64,000 nt of DNA from Haloarcula nitratireducens (GTDB lineage: Archaea > Halobacteriota > Halobacteria > Halobacteriales > Haloarculaceae): assembly GCF_019599505.1 (NCBI RefSeq), contig NZ_RKLT01000003.1, positions 124,001 through 188,000 on the forward strand, given 5' to 3'. Positions 16,367 to 25,733 of this stretch are shown piece by piece. Position numbers and translations under genes: made by a program. Numbering within the stretch: the stretch's first letter is position 1; each line of letters opens with the position of its first letter. The notes beneath the pieces were generated by a model, which had not been told where the DNA came from, did not search any database, and saw nothing but the letters and a program-made list of their open reading frames with translations.

Positions 16367-16930
16367 ATGAGCGAATCCGAGAACCAGCAGCTGGACGGAG
16401 CGCAGGTCGCCATTCTCGTCGCGGAGGGTACCGAGTCGGTCGAATTCGACGAGCCGAAGGAAGCCCTCGCAGACGCGGGAGCGGACGTCGACGTGATCGG
16501 CCCCGAGACGGGCGAGGTGCAGACCGTCGAGAACGACCTGAACGAGGCGGAGACCGTCGAGGTCGAGCGCGCGATCGACGACGTCTCGACCGACGAGTAC
16601 GACGGCGTGGTCGTTCCCGGTGGCACCGTCGGCGCGGACACGCTGCGGTTCGACGACGACGTCGTCTCGTTCGTCGCGGCGCAAGTAGAGTCGGGGACGC
16701 CCGTCGGCTCGATCTGCCACGGTCCGTGGGTACTGGTCGAGGCGGACGTCGTCGACGGTCGGACGCTGACGTCCTATCCGAGCCTCCAGACCGACGTCCG
16801 CAACGCCGGCGGCGAGTGGACCGACGAGGAGGTCGTGACCGACGAGTCGCTGATCACGAGTCGGAAACCCGACGACCTCGACGCGTTCTGCAAGGCCGTC
16901 GTCGACGCGGTCGAGTCGACCGCCGCGTGA
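16367..16930 (+). CDS. DJ-1/PfpI family protein
   Basis: 187 residues, full length for the family. The nucleophile elbow is GSICHGPW with Cys117 followed by His118, and the acidic partner lies in the N-terminal VAEGTESVEF. Family members act as cysteine peptidases, glyoxalases/deglycases or stress proteins in the cytoplasm; which one applies cannot be told. The ATG was chosen because MSESENQQLDGAQVAIL gives the first strand directly. Divergent from the acidic operon across 170 bases. Confidence 0.88.
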   Translation: MSESENQQLDGAQVAILVAEGTESVEFDEPKEALADAGADVDVIGPETGEVQTVENDLNEAETVEVERAIDDVSTDEYDGVVVPGGTVGADTLRFDDDVVSFVAAQVESGTPVGSICHGPWVLVEADVVDGRTLTSYPSLQTDVRNAGGEWTDEEVVTDESLITSRKPDDLDAFCKAVVDAVESTAA

Positions 16931-16942
16931 TCGCGGTCCGAA

Positions 16943-17608
16943 CTACACCGGTTTCTCACCGACGACGAAGGTCCACCACTTGACGAACTGCGTGCGCCGA
17001 TAGGCCTCGTAGAGATGCTTCGAGGGGCCGGATTCGGCGATGCTCGCGACCATGAGCGGCGAGCCGAGCGTCCGTTTCTCTACGACGTCGAACGCCCGCG
17101 CCACGAGTTCGTAGACGTCCGCCTCCGAGAGGTGACCGTAGATGTCGGTGTCCTCTTCGAGGAGGCCGAGTCGGAAGGCGATGCCCTTCGTCAGTCGTCG
17201 GTACAGTCCCGGGGTCCCCTCCAGAAGGACGACTCTACCGCCGGGTTCCAGGACGCGTGCGGCCTCGCTGAGAATCTCCTGTCGGTCTTCCGGCGGGACG
17301 TGGTGGAGAAACCGCCGGCCGACGACGGTCCCGAACGACGCGTCCTCGAACGGTAGCGAGCGCGCGTCGCCGGCGACCGCCGGGTTGGGCACGCGCTGGG
17401 CGTTCGACGGCCACCCCTCCAGGCCGACGTCCGCCGCCGGGTGCATGTGCTGTCCGAACGCGAGTTCGAGCGTCCGGCCCGGCGAGAGGTTCTCCGAGAT
17501 GAGCGCGTCGTGGTGCCGGTAAATACGGGCCAGCAGCGGATGGCGGCGAATCTCCCGGGGTTGCTCTACGATGGCATCGTCTTGGACGTCCCAGGTGGCC
17601 TCTGACAT
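16943..17608 (-). CDS. Class I SAM-dependent methyltransferase-like protein
   Basis: 221 residues. The fold is recognisable from motif I (GRTLELAFGQHMHP, lacking the canonical GxGxG), motif II-like GDARSLPFEDASFGTVVGRR, and ARVLEPGGRVVLLEGTPGLY, the Methyltransf_11 layout. The altered glycine loop leaves cofactor binding uncertain. Substrate unknown. It converges on the PfpI gene with 12 bases between stops. Confidence 0.82.
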   Translation of the reverse strand: MSEATWDVQDDAIVEQPREIRRHPLLARIYRHHDALISENLSPGRTLELAFGQHMHPAADVGLEGWPSNAQRVPNPAVAGDARSLPFEDASFGTVVGRRFLHHVPPEDRQEILSEAARVLEPGGRVVLLEGTPGLYRRLTKGIAFRLGLLEEDTDIYGHLSEADVYELVARAFDVVEKRTLGSPLMVASIAESGPSKHLYEAYRRTQFVKWWTFVVGEKPV

Positions 17609-17648
17609 AGTCGATCCTCGGTGTCCCCGCTACCCGTGTACCGCATTT

Positions 17649-17656
17649 GTTTATAG
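17649..17656 (-). promoter_or_regulatory. TATA box for methyltransferase gene
   Basis: On the minus strand CTATAAAC lies about 42 bases upstream of the start at 17608, in otherwise GC-rich sequence. Confidence 0.45.
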
Positions 17657-17865
17657 AGGTGCTAAGCGGCCGAAATTGTGTCTTTCGCGGACATACTTCT
17701 CTTCCGGTGTTCACCGCATAGTCGACAGATAGGTACGTTGTCGGGCGGCGGAACTGTCGCCGTGATGCGGGGGCTCTCGGACGGCTCGCGCTCCCCGACC
17801 TCTCCGCTCTCCCGCCGGTGGCCTGCGCGACTATAGAAAGGCCGGTTCGACCGTGATTCGGCGCG

Positions 17866-18216
17866 TTACTTGTCGGAGTCGTCGTCGCTCTCGACGTCGA
17901 TTCGGAGGGGTCCCTGGTCGTCGTCTTCGCTCTCACCCAGGAACTTAGAGCGCACGTCGTCGGCGAAGGACTGTACCTGATTGCGCAGCGTCTTGACCTC
18001 CTCTTCGAACTCGTCGACCTCTCGCTCGACGTAGTGGACGTGACGGGTGGGGATTCGGCGGACGATGTCCCAGTCCCCGTCCTCGTCGTCGCCCATCTTG
18101 ACTATCCAGTGGTCCTGGAAGTACGCGAGATGCTCGTTCTGGACCGTCCGCTCGACGGTGCCGTCCTCAGGTGTCTCGTAGACGATCGTCGCCTCGCCGA
18201 GGTCTTCCTCTGCCAT
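17866..18216 (-). CDS. Conserved acidic haloarchaeal protein, unknown
   Basis: 116 residues from MAEEDLGEA (an ATG three codons upstream is also possible). Residues 1-70 look like a small beta domain (ATIVYETPEDGTVERTV, WIVKMGDDEDGDWDIVRRI), followed by a coiled-coil helix (YVEREVDEFEEEVKTLRNQV) and an acidic tail. No known family recognised. It is the only gene between the divergent oxidoreductase and the methyltransferase. Confidence 0.65.
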   Translation of the reverse strand: MAEEDLGEATIVYETPEDGTVERTVQNEHLAYFQDHWIVKMGDDEDGDWDIVRRIPTRHVHYVEREVDEFEEEVKTLRNQVQSFADDVRSKFLGESEDDDQGPLRIDVESDDDSDK

Positions 18217-18342
18217 AGCGGCCACGACGAGCGGGTGCGTGTTAGGTACTGTGCCTGCTCACGCGACGCCGGAATAAACTTTCAACCGGTGTATGTTTCT
18301 TCTTTCGATGCCCCCTTTCGGGTCTCCGGTGTACGGCTCGTG

Positions 18343-19365
18343 ATGTCCGAGACTAACCGCGTCTATCGGCTGGCGAAGCGCCCCGAGGGGACACCGGACC
18401 GCGACACCTTCGAACTGTCCGAGGAGTCGGTGCCCGACCCCGGGCCTGGCGAGGCGCTCGTGCGCACGCTGTATCTCTCCGTGGACCCATACATGCGCGA
18501 CCGGATGCGCGAGGGCGAGTCCTACGCCGAACCGTGGGGCGTCGGCGACCCGCTGCAGGGCGGCGTCGTCGGCGAGGTCGTCGAATCGAACGGCGCGGGC
18601 TTCGAGTCCGGCGACGTCGTCACCGGGAACCTCCAGTGGGCCGACTACGCCACCGCACTCGGCCCGGAACTGACGCCGGTCGACCCCGACGTCGCGCCCG
18701 TCTCGACGGCGCTCGGCGTCCTCGGCATGCCGGGGCTGACCGCCTACTTCGGCACTCGAGAGGTCGCCCAGCCGTCGGCCGGCGACACGTTCGTCGTCAC
18801 CGGTGCGGCCGGTGCCGTCGGCTCCGTCGCCGGGCAGCTGGCGAAGCTACAGGGCGCTCGCGTGGTCGGTTTCACCGGCTCCGAGGAAAAGGTCGAATTC
18901 ATCGAAGACGAGCTGGGCTTCGACGCCGCGATCAACTACAAGGACACCGACGACTACCGCGCGGCCCTCCAAGAGGCCGCGCCCGACGGTGTCGACGCCT
19001 ACTTCGACAACGTCGGCGGCGAGATCACGGACGCCGTCTTCACGCAGTTGAACGTCGACGCGCGCGTGGCCGTCTGCGGACAGATCTCGCAGTACAACGA
19101 CGAGGAGACGCCGGTCGGGCCGCGAAAGCTCGGTCAACTCATCCAGTCGCGGGCCACCGTCCGGGGATTCCTGATCGGCGACTTCGAGCCGCGCTTCGAA
19201 CAGGCGACCGAGCGGCTGGGCCAGTGGGTCGCGACCGGCGACGTCGAGTACCGCGAGACGGTCACCGAGGGGTTAGAGAACGCCCCGGACGCCTTCCTCG
19301 GACTGTTCGAGGGCGAGAACATCGGCAAACAGCTCGTACAGGTCGGCGAGCGCGAGGATCAGTAG
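18343..19365 (+). CDS. NADP-dependent MDR oxidoreductase (CurA/YncB type)
   Basis: 340 residues. Zinc-free medium-chain reductase: N-terminal GroES-like part with YLSVDPYMRDRM, the signature of the leukotriene B4 dehydrogenase/CurA group, then the Rossmann fold VTGAAGAVGSVAGQLAKL and GFTGSEEKVEF. It reduces the C=C bond of enones or quinone-like compounds with NADPH. Start at MSETNRVYRLAKRPEG, matching the family N-terminus. The 3' end overlaps the convergent gene at 19359 by 7 bases. Confidence 0.9.
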   Translation: MSETNRVYRLAKRPEGTPDRDTFELSEESVPDPGPGEALVRTLYLSVDPYMRDRMREGESYAEPWGVGDPLQGGVVGEVVESNGAGFESGDVVTGNLQWADYATALGPELTPVDPDVAPVSTALGVLGMPGLTAYFGTREVAQPSAGDTFVVTGAAGAVGSVAGQLAKLQGARVVGFTGSEEKVEFIEDELGFDAAINYKDTDDYRAALQEAAPDGVDAYFDNVGGEITDAVFTQLNVDARVAVCGQISQYNDEETPVGPRKLGQLIQSRATVRGFLIGDFEPRFEQATERLGQWVATGDVEYRETVTEGLENAPDAFLGLFEGENIGKQLVQVGEREDQ

Positions 19366-19862
19366 TTCCGGACGGCGGCGACGATGCCGGCGGTCTGGCC
19401 GACGTTCGTCAGCGTCAGTCCGACGAGTACTAGCACCCAAGCGGGGAGCGCGATGCCCGCGAGATAGACGACCACGCCCGCGGCGCTCGCCGCGGCCCCG
19501 CCGGTATAGGCCCACGGAGTCCGGTCGACGCGTCGACCGGTGTAGGCGAGGCCGACCGCGGGGACGACCATCCAACCGACGACGGTGGCGGTCAAGAGCG
19601 CTTCGACGTCGCCGAGCAGTCCGGCGATACCCGCCAGCGTGATGGGCAGTCCGACGACCAGCACGCGTCGCCACACCAGCAGCACGCCGTCGGCCATCTC
19701 CCGCCACGAGAGGGCGGCGAACGCGGCGAGTATCGTCGCCATGACGACGTGCGCGATGAGCACCGTCCGAGCGGCCAGCAGACCGAGGTGGGCGGCAGTC
19801 GCGAACGTCCACGCCAACGGGACGAGGACGACCGGGCCGTTCTCTCTGAGTCTCCGGAGCAT
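19359..19862 (-). CDS. Predicted multi-pass membrane protein
   Basis: 167 residues from MLRRLRENG. About five hydrophobic helices are visible (for example VVLVPLAWTFATAAHLGLLA, LTATVVGWMVVPAVGLAY, AWVLVLVGLTLTNVGQTAG). No functional motif. Similar small membrane proteins occur in haloarchaea without known role. Confidence 0.7.
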   Translation of the reverse strand: MLRRLRENGPVVLVPLAWTFATAAHLGLLAARTVLIAHVVMATILAAFAALSWREMADGVLLVWRRVLVVGLPITLAGIAGLLGDVEALLTATVVGWMVVPAVGLAYTGRRVDRTPWAYTGGAAASAAGVVVYLAGIALPAWVLVLVGLTLTNVGQTAGIVAAVRNY

Positions 19863-19997
19863 GTTCCACGGTCGGAAGCGACCGACAAGAACCGCTCGAA
19901 TCCGGTAATCGGCCGCCGCTGTCGATCTCTCGCCGTTCTGTGGGGTTCTGGCCGTATCGGAACTGTTATCCGTGGTCCCGGCGTCTCTGGAGATGCA

Positions 19998-20192
19998 ATG
20001 GCGAAAGGAACGGTTGATTTCTTCAACGACACTGGCGGTTACGGTTTCATCGACACTGAGGACGCGGACGAGGACGTTTTCTTCCACATGGAAGACGTCG
20101 GCGGTCCTGACCTCGAAGAGGGGCAGGAAGTCGAGTTCGACATCGAGCAGGCGGACAAGGGTCCGCGCGCGACTAACGTTACACGGCTCTAA
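19998..20192 (+). CDS. cspA: Cold-shock domain protein, first of tandem pair
   Basis: 64 residues, a complete CspA-type five-stranded fold. RNP1 is GGYGFID and RNP2 is DVFFHMEDV; the start [17 protein letters not shown] is standard in haloarchaea. It binds single-stranded RNA/DNA and acts as an RNA chaperone. The stop is followed after two bases by a second copy. Confidence 0.96.
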   Translation: MAKGTVDFFNDTGGYGFIDTEDADEDVFFHMEDVGGPDLEEGQEVEFDIEQADKGPRATNVTRL

Positions 20193-20194
20193 CA

Positions 20195-20389
20195 ATGGCG
20201 AAAGGTAAAGTCGACTTCTTCAACGACACTGGCGGGTACGGTTTCATCGAAACAGAGGACGCGGACGAGGACGTGTTCTTCCACATGGAAGACGTCGGCG
20301 GTCCTGACCTCGAAGAGGGGCAGGAAGTCGAGTTCGACATCGAGCAGGCGGACAAGGGTCCGCGCGCGACGAACCTCGAACGGCTGTAA
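20195..20389 (+). CDS. cspA: Cold-shock domain protein, second of tandem pair
   Basis: 64 residues, differing from the upstream copy at only a few positions (K5 for T5, E for D in GFIE, LERL for VTRL at the end). RNP1 and RNP2 are intact. The repeat unit is 197 bases and the last two thirds of both genes are almost identical at DNA level, so the duplication is recent or kept alike by gene conversion. Both are probably on one transcript. Confidence 0.96.
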   Translation: MAKGKVDFFNDTGGYGFIETEDADEDVFFHMEDVGGPDLEEGQEVEFDIEQADKGPRATNLERL

Positions 20390-20474
20390 GACGGACTTTT
20401 GGTCTACAGTCTCGCAATTATTCACACCGACGAGCGACTGCTGTCGGCTGGCGCGTAATCGCCGTCAACTGGCC

Positions 20475-21218
20475 TCATTCAACCGACAGCGGCGTCGCTG
20501 CCCGGTAGACGAGCTCCATCGGGAGCCCCGCCGCATCCGTCGGCGGCTCGGACGGGAGCGTCCGAAGGTCGCCGTCGCCGGGGCGCGCGGTGTAGGCGAG
20601 CGCCACGGCGTCTAAGACGTCGGCGACGGTCACGTCGTGGCCGGCGGTGGCCTCGGCCACTCGCTGGACCAGCGGTGCCGCGTCGCGGTCGTAGCCGACG
20701 AGCGTGCGCATCCGCTCCGCGTAGCCGCCGGCCGTCTCGCGGGAGTGCGCGAGCGGCTCTCCGGCGAACGCGCGAAAGCAAAGCTCCGGGTGGGACTCGC
20801 GGACGACGGCGGCGGCCTCGGGGATCTCCCGGAGGAGTTCGTCGCACATCGCGATCCCTTCGCGGCGTGCGAACGCCGCCTCCGAGAGTTCCGCTCCGCT
20901 CTTCCGTTCGTGGACTCGGTTCGCCGTGGAGTAACGGTGTTTTCGCGTGGCTTCTCGAACCGGCGGGTCGAAGACCGCGACGCTTCGAGGCCCAAGCGCC
21001 GCGCGCGCGAGTTCGTCACAGCGCCGAACGGGGTCGCCCGACTCGACGAGGCCGATGGGGACGTCCACCAGTATCCGCGCGGCGGTCTCCTCGTACCTCG
21101 ACCAGCACTCACCGATACTCTCGAAGATCTCGGTGCGGTCGTAGCCGTCCGGTCCGAACGCGACCGCGAGGCACGACCCGTCACCGCAGACGACGCCCAC
21201 GTACAGGTCTCCGGCCAT
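20475..21218 (-). CDS. DUF429 family protein (RNase H-fold)
   Basis: 247 residues from MAGDLYVGVVCGDG. The fold is read from the N-terminal strands with acidic residue, ILVDVPIGLVESGDPVRRCD, the VFDPPVREA segment, ESHPELCFRAF and the late DVLDAVALAYTAR, all typical of DUF429, a predicted nuclease-like family of unknown role. Divergent from the nucleotidyltransferase gene. Confidence 0.82.
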   Translation of the reverse strand: MAGDLYVGVVCGDGSCLAVAFGPDGYDRTEIFESIGECWSRYEETAARILVDVPIGLVESGDPVRRCDELARAALGPRSVAVFDPPVREATRKHRYSTANRVHERKSGAELSEAAFARREGIAMCDELLREIPEAAAVVRESHPELCFRAFAGEPLAHSRETAGGYAERMRTLVGYDRDAAPLVQRVAEATAGHDVTVADVLDAVALAYTARPGDGDLRTLPSEPPTDAAGLPMELVYRAATPLSVE

Positions 21219-21341
21219 CACTCTAGTTCGGGGGCCGGAGCGCAAAAGTCTGACCCGCGCTTACTATCCGAGTCGTCGCGCCTTCCGGATATCTCTCGCA
21301 CCGCCACCAACCATTTCTCCCCGTCGGCCGACGGGACGGAC

Positions 21342-22049
21342 ATGGACGGCGTCGTACTGGCGGCCGGGCAGGGGACCCGGATGCGGCCGCTCACGGAGCG
21401 GCGACCGAAGGGGCTGGTCGAGGTCGCCGGAAAGCCGCTCCTCTCCTACGCTTTCGACGCGCTGCTGTCGGTCGGCTGTGACCGACTGGTCGTCGTGGTC
21501 GGCTATCGCGGCGACGATATCGTTGCTCACTACGGCGAGTCGTATCGGGAGCGGCCGCTCGTCTACGTCGAACAGGCCGAGCGGCTCGGAACGGCCCACG
21601 CGCTCCGACAGACGCTTCCCGTCGACGGATCGCCCATCGTCGTGATGAACGGCGACAACGTCTGTCGGGCGAACCTCGACGCCGTCGTCCGGCGACACCG
21701 CGAGACCGAGGCCGCCGCGACGCTGCTGGTCGAACCCGTCGCGCGCGAGCGGGCCCGGACGACCGGCGTCGTCGAGAGGGACGCCGACGGCCGCGTCACC
21801 GGCCTCGTCGAGAAACCCGAGGAGCCGCCGTCGACGGTCGTCACGCGCGGGTTCTACGTCTTCGACGTCGCGATCGACTCGGCGGTTCGACTCGTCACGC
21901 CGTCGGGCCGCGGCGAGTACGAACTCGCCGACGCCGCCGACCTCCTCGTCCGCGCGGGCCACCGCGTCGAGGCGGTCGAACTCGACGGCTGGTGTCACAA
22001 CGTGAACGAGCCCGCCGACCGCGAGCGCGTCGCCGACCGACTGCGGTAG
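21342..22049 (+). CDS. Sugar nucleotidyltransferase (GlmU/RmlA-like N-terminal domain)
   Basis: 235 residues. Signature LAAGQGTRMRPLTERRPKGL binds the NTP; VMNGDNV supplies the metal-binding Asp; LVEKPEEPPS and RGFYVFD are family motifs. It transfers a nucleotidyl group to a sugar 1-phosphate, making the activated sugar for glycans or surface glycoproteins. It has only the catalytic domain, without an acetyltransferase part. Start fixed by MDGVVLAAGQG. No other glycan gene is adjacent, so the sugar is unknown. Confidence 0.9.
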   Translation: MDGVVLAAGQGTRMRPLTERRPKGLVEVAGKPLLSYAFDALLSVGCDRLVVVVGYRGDDIVAHYGESYRERPLVYVEQAERLGTAHALRQTLPVDGSPIVVMNGDNVCRANLDAVVRRHRETEAAATLLVEPVARERARTTGVVERDADGRVTGLVEKPEEPPSTVVTRGFYVFDVAIDSAVRLVTPSGRGEYELADAADLLVRAGHRVEAVELDGWCHNVNEPADRERVADRLR

Positions 22050-22094
22050 CTATCGAGCGGAGAAAACGGAGGAGGCGGAGAAGCTGCGGCCGCG

Positions 22095-23177
22095 TTACCC
22101 TTCCATCCCGCTGAAGGACAGGCCGCCCTCGATGTACCGCTGTGCGAAGAGGTACACCAACATGATGGGCAGCGCGAAGGTGAGCGCGAACGCGGAGAAG
22201 CGCGCCCACGGGATGGAGTACTCGCCGACCAGCGAGTACAGGCCGACCGGGAGGGTGTAGTTCTCCGTGCCCAGGAGCGTCTGCGCGACGACGAACTCGG
22301 TCCACCCGGTGAGGAAGATGAAGATGAACACCGTCGCCAGTCCGGCGGCGGACATCGGGAGGATGACCTCCGTGACGACCCGCCACGGCGGCGCGCCGTC
22401 GACGACGGCGGCCTCCTCGTAGGAGACCGGGATGCCGTCCATGTAGGTCTTCAACAGCCACGTGTTGAACGGCACGGCCGTCGCGGCGTAGTACACCGAC
22501 AGCGCGAGTTTGCTGTCGTTGATACCGAACTGGACGTAGAGGGCGTACATCCCGATGAGCAGGGCGACGCCGAGCCCGCCGCCGACCTGCGTCATCAGCA
22601 CGTAGACGAACAGAATCTTCCGGCGCAGGAGGAACTCCTGGCGCGACAGCGCGTACGACGCCGGGATGATGAGCGCCATCGAGATGAGCACCGTCGGGAT
22701 GGCGACGGTGATACTGTTCCAGAGGAACTTCTTGAACGCGGACGGTCTGTCGACGCCGTAAGCGGAGGCGTCGAGCAGCGTTATCTCCGGCGTGTTGAAC
22801 ACCAGCGAGAGGTCCGTCAGCGGGATGCCGACGCCGATGACGTAACCGGGGATGATGAGGTCGCCGACCACCCAGACGAACGGCTTGAGCGTCGGGTTCG
22901 CCGGGAACAGGCGGAAGCTCTCGGAGGTGTACAGCGACGAGCCGCTCCCGGAGAGCGCAGCCATCAGGATCCAGTAGATGGGGAACAGGAGTGCGAGCAC
23001 CATCAGCGTCGCAAGTACCGTCGAGGCGGCGACTTTCACGACTTCGGAGGCCGGGACCTCTCCGCGCTGGACCGCCTCGTAGGTGTACTTCCAGTCCCGA
23101 ACCGTGTCGATCGGGGTGGTGGCGACGTTCTTCGCGTCGGTCTTGAGCTTTCGACCGATGCCCGAGAGGATGCCCAT
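22095..23177 (-). CDS. malG: Sugar ABC transporter permease, MalG type
   Basis: 360 residues. Six membrane helices and the cytoplasmic EAA loop (YEEAAVVDGAPPWRVVTEVI) that docks the ATPase. The N-terminal 50 residues are a hydrophilic extension before the first helix. The ATG overlaps the stop of the preceding permease by one base (TGATG arrangement), so both are coupled. Last gene of the malE-malF-malG operon; imports malto-oligosaccharides or a related sugar, as suggested by GH13 and GH15 genes next to it. Confidence 0.92.
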   Translation of the reverse strand: MGILSGIGRKLKTDAKNVATTPIDTVRDWKYTYEAVQRGEVPASEVVKVAASTVLATLMVLALLFPIYWILMAALSGSGSSLYTSESFRLFPANPTLKPFVWVVGDLIIPGYVIGVGIPLTDLSLVFNTPEITLLDASAYGVDRPSAFKKFLWNSITVAIPTVLISMALIIPASYALSRQEFLLRRKILFVYVLMTQVGGGLGVALLIGMYALYVQFGINDSKLALSVYYAATAVPFNTWLLKTYMDGIPVSYEEAAVVDGAPPWRVVTEVILPMSAAGLATVFIFIFLTGWTEFVVAQTLLGTENYTLPVGLYSLVGEYSIPWARFSAFALTFALPIMLVYLFAQRYIEGGLSFSGMEG

Positions 23178-24139
23178 CAGTCACTCACCCCGTCGGCGAG
23201 CCGCCCCTTCTTCACGTTGAGCCACATGAACGCGCCGATGAAGATCAGCGCGATGATGCTGATGGTGGCACCGCGACCGTACTCCTGGAACTGCAGCGCT
23301 TCGCGGTAGCCGTAGACGACCAGCAGCTCGTTCGCCCGCGCGGGGCCCCCTTCGTTGAACACGAAGGGGATGAGAAACTGCTGGAACGACGCCGCAGACG
23401 TCAGGATGGTCGCAAACAGTACCGGTCGCTTGATCGAGGGGAGCGTGATGTGGAAGAACCGGGAGACGAATCCGGCACCGTCGACGACGGCGGCCTCGTG
23501 CAGTTCTTCCGAGACGTCCTGTAACGCACTCACGGTGATGATGACCATGAACGGGTACGCGAGCCACGCCTCCGTGATGTTGTACGCCATGAACGCCGTC
23601 CATCGACCCGAGAGCCACGCGACCGGCTGCATGCCGAGTCCGGTGAGGAACTGGTTCATCAGCCCGAACTGCGCGGAGCTGAAGATACCGCGCCACACCG
23701 TGATGATGAAGATGGGCGGGAGCCCCATCGGGAAGATGATGAACGACCGCAGGAATCGCTTTCCGCGGACGAGGTCGCTGGTGACGACCAGCGCGATGGA
23801 GATGCTGACGACGACCTTCAGCGTGACGCTCGTCGCGACGAACAGCCACGTCACGCCGAAGGAGTTCCAGAACTCGGGGTCGGTCAGCACGTTGGCGTAG
23901 TTCCGGAGGCCGACGAACGACGCGTCGCCGAACGTCAGCACGGCGATGACGCCTTCACCGGCGAAGAGATTCGCCGGCTCGGCGTTAGTGAAAGAGATTC
24001 CGATGAGATACACGACCGGAAACAGCATGAACGCCGAGAAGATGAACAGACCCGGCAGGACCAGCAGCAGCGACGCGTCCCCGCGGCTCAGGAACGGCAC
24101 CTTCTCGACGCGGTTTGCGACTCGTGTTGCCGTACTCAT
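23177..24139 (-). CDS. malF: Sugar ABC transporter permease, MalF type
   Basis: 320 residues. Hydrophobic helices throughout and the EAA motif LHEAAVVDGAGFVSRFFHIT. It pairs with the MalG-type protein to form the membrane channel. It begins 11 bases after the solute-binding protein gene ends, and its stop overlaps the malG start. Confidence 0.92.
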   Translation of the reverse strand: MSTATRVANRVEKVPFLSRGDASLLLVLPGLFIFSAFMLFPVVYLIGISFTNAEPANLFAGEGVIAVLTFGDASFVGLRNYANVLTDPEFWNSFGVTWLFVATSVTLKVVVSISIALVVTSDLVRGKRFLRSFIIFPMGLPPIFIITVWRGIFSSAQFGLMNQFLTGLGMQPVAWLSGRWTAFMAYNITEAWLAYPFMVIITVSALQDVSEELHEAAVVDGAGFVSRFFHITLPSIKRPVLFATILTSAASFQQFLIPFVFNEGGPARANELLVVYGYREALQFQEYGRGATISIIALIFIGAFMWLNVKKGRLADGVSD

Positions 24140-24150
24140 ATCGGATACAG

Positions 24151-25440
24151 TTACCAGTTGCTGCGGATGTCCTTCGCGGCGGTGGTGAGCGCCTGCTCAG
24201 GGGTGGCGTCGCCGTTGAACGCCTTGACGAGCGCGCTGTCGACCGGGCCCCACACGTCGTCCATCTTCGGATGGGCGGGCATCGGCGTCCCCATGTCGAC
24301 GGAACTGGAGAAGGCCTGGACGGTGGCGGGCAGGTCGTCCCCCTGGGCGACGCTCTTGAGAACCGGGATGGAACCCTGGCTCTCTGCGAGGGAGCGGATG
24401 TGATCCTCGTTCGTCGTGTACCACTCGGCGAACGTCCGCGCGGCGGCCGCGGACGGACCGCCGCTCTCCATGGCTTTGGCGAAGTACCAGAGCTGGATAC
24501 CGGTGTAGGGGTTCGGCGTCCCCTCGCTCATCTCGGGGAACGGTATCACCTCGTAGTTGATGTCGTTCCCGTTGAGCGCTGCGAGCGACCACGGGCCGTT
24601 GATAGTGATCGCGGCGTTCCCCTCGTTGAACGCGGCCGCCTGTGGCGAGTACTTCGGATCCTTCGGCATGTACGGTTTGAAGTTCTCGACGATGAACTCG
24701 AGCCCGCGGACGAACTCGTCCTCCGCGATACCCAACTGCGGATCGCTGTCGGCCTCGAAGAAGTAGCCGCCGAAGGCCTGTAACCACCCGCTGGTGAAGT
24801 ACGAGTTGATGGGGTAGCTGAGCCCGTACTGACCGTTATCGGGATCGTGATGCTTCTCGATCGTGCTGATCATCTCGTCGACGCTGCTCGGGACGGAGTC
24901 GACGATGTCCGTGTTGACGATGGGAGTGACGGTTTCGGCACCGTACGGGAGACCGATGACCTTCCCGTCGTACTTGGCCGCCTGTCGAGCCGTTTCGGTA
25001 TAGACGCTCATGTCGACCGAGAGCTGGTCGCCCTGACCGACGATGAAGCTCTGCTCGTAGGTGTTGCCCGCCCAGTCGTGTGCCCAGTCGAAGATCTGCG
25101 GGCCTTCGCCGGCCGGGATCGCGCTCGACGTCTTCTGCTGGAGGTCGGAGATATCCGCCCCCTCGATAGTATGACGGTTCTGCTCGTTGAACTCCTTGAT
25201 TATGTCTTGACGCGTCGCCAGTTCGCTCTCCGAGAGCGAGTACCACGCGGTCGCGGTCCCGGCGGGACCCTGACTCTCCGTGCCGCTACCGCCGTCGGAA
25301 CTGTTACCTCCGGAACCGCCGTCGCCACCGTCACCGCCGCCGCCGTCGCCGCCGTCTTCTTGTACGCTACAGCCAGCGATCGCCGTTGCAGCTCCGATAC
25401 CACCGAGTTGCTTGATCAACGTTCTGCGGTCCATTGTCAT
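24151..25440 (-). CDS. malE: Sugar-binding lipoprotein of ABC transporter (MalE-like)
   Basis: 429 residues. The start MTMDRRTLIKQLGG carries a twin-arginine signal, followed by ATAIAGC, a lipobox whose Cys anchors the protein to the membrane. After a Gly/Asp/Ser linker comes an SBP_bac_1-type fold (TATAWYSLSESELATRQDII, FDWAHDWAG, GLPYGAETV, AAITINGPWSLAAL, NPYTGIQLWYFAK). It captures the sugar outside the cell for MalF/MalG. An in-frame upstream extension is rejected because the Tat motif would be internal. Confidence 0.92.
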   Translation of the reverse strand: MTMDRRTLIKQLGGIGAATAIAGCSVQEDGGDGGGGDGGDGGSGGNSSDGGSGTESQGPAGTATAWYSLSESELATRQDIIKEFNEQNRHTIEGADISDLQQKTSSAIPAGEGPQIFDWAHDWAGNTYEQSFIVGQGDQLSVDMSVYTETARQAAKYDGKVIGLPYGAETVTPIVNTDIVDSVPSSVDEMISTIEKHHDPDNGQYGLSYPINSYFTSGWLQAFGGYFFEADSDPQLGIAEDEFVRGLEFIVENFKPYMPKDPKYSPQAAAFNEGNAAITINGPWSLAALNGNDINYEVIPFPEMSEGTPNPYTGIQLWYFAKAMESGGPSAAAARTFAEWYTTNEDHIRSLAESQGSIPVLKSVAQGDDLPATVQAFSSSVDMGTPMPAHPKMDDVWGPVDSALVKAFNGDATPEQALTTAAKDIRSNW

Positions 25441-25733
25441 GGATGGATAATGGATGAAATAGTCTTTCACAACTTAAATCATTCGGATACTCACAAATAT
25501 TCATCACATATATCCCGACTGCTACGGCTCACGACGGCCGGGAGTACCTCCGCGAACAGGAGCCAGGGACGAGGGAGTCTTAGCTCTCACAACGTGAACC
25601 ATCCTCCATGTACAAAAGTGCTACGAAATTATACTTCGTCTCTATCTGGATGTGCTGAATCTACGGTACACTATTCGAACACGGATCGAAAACAAGGGGA
25701 ACAGTGAAATAGCGCGCTGGTAACGCTTGGGCT
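25441..25733. promoter_or_regulatory. Divergent control region between malE and GH13 gene
   Basis: AT-rich 293-base region. On the plus strand ACGAA-ATTATAC-TTCGT (25623-25639) is a dyad centred on a TATA-like ATTATA, which would serve the gene at 25734; on the minus strand ATTTAAGT near 25475 could be the malE TATA box. A TrmB-type regulator is encoded in the same locus. Confidence 0.5.

Larger units (their letters stand above)
19998..20391 (+). repeat. Tandem duplication of 197-bp cspA unit
   Basis: Bases from about 20059 to 20170 and 20256 to 20367 are nearly identical at an offset of 197, exactly the distance between the two start codons. Confidence 0.9.

Noticed and set aside
25441..25733. 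Small gene upstream of the GH13 enzyme
   Set aside because: Frames contain no halophilic composition and the AT-rich sequence is better explained as two promoters.
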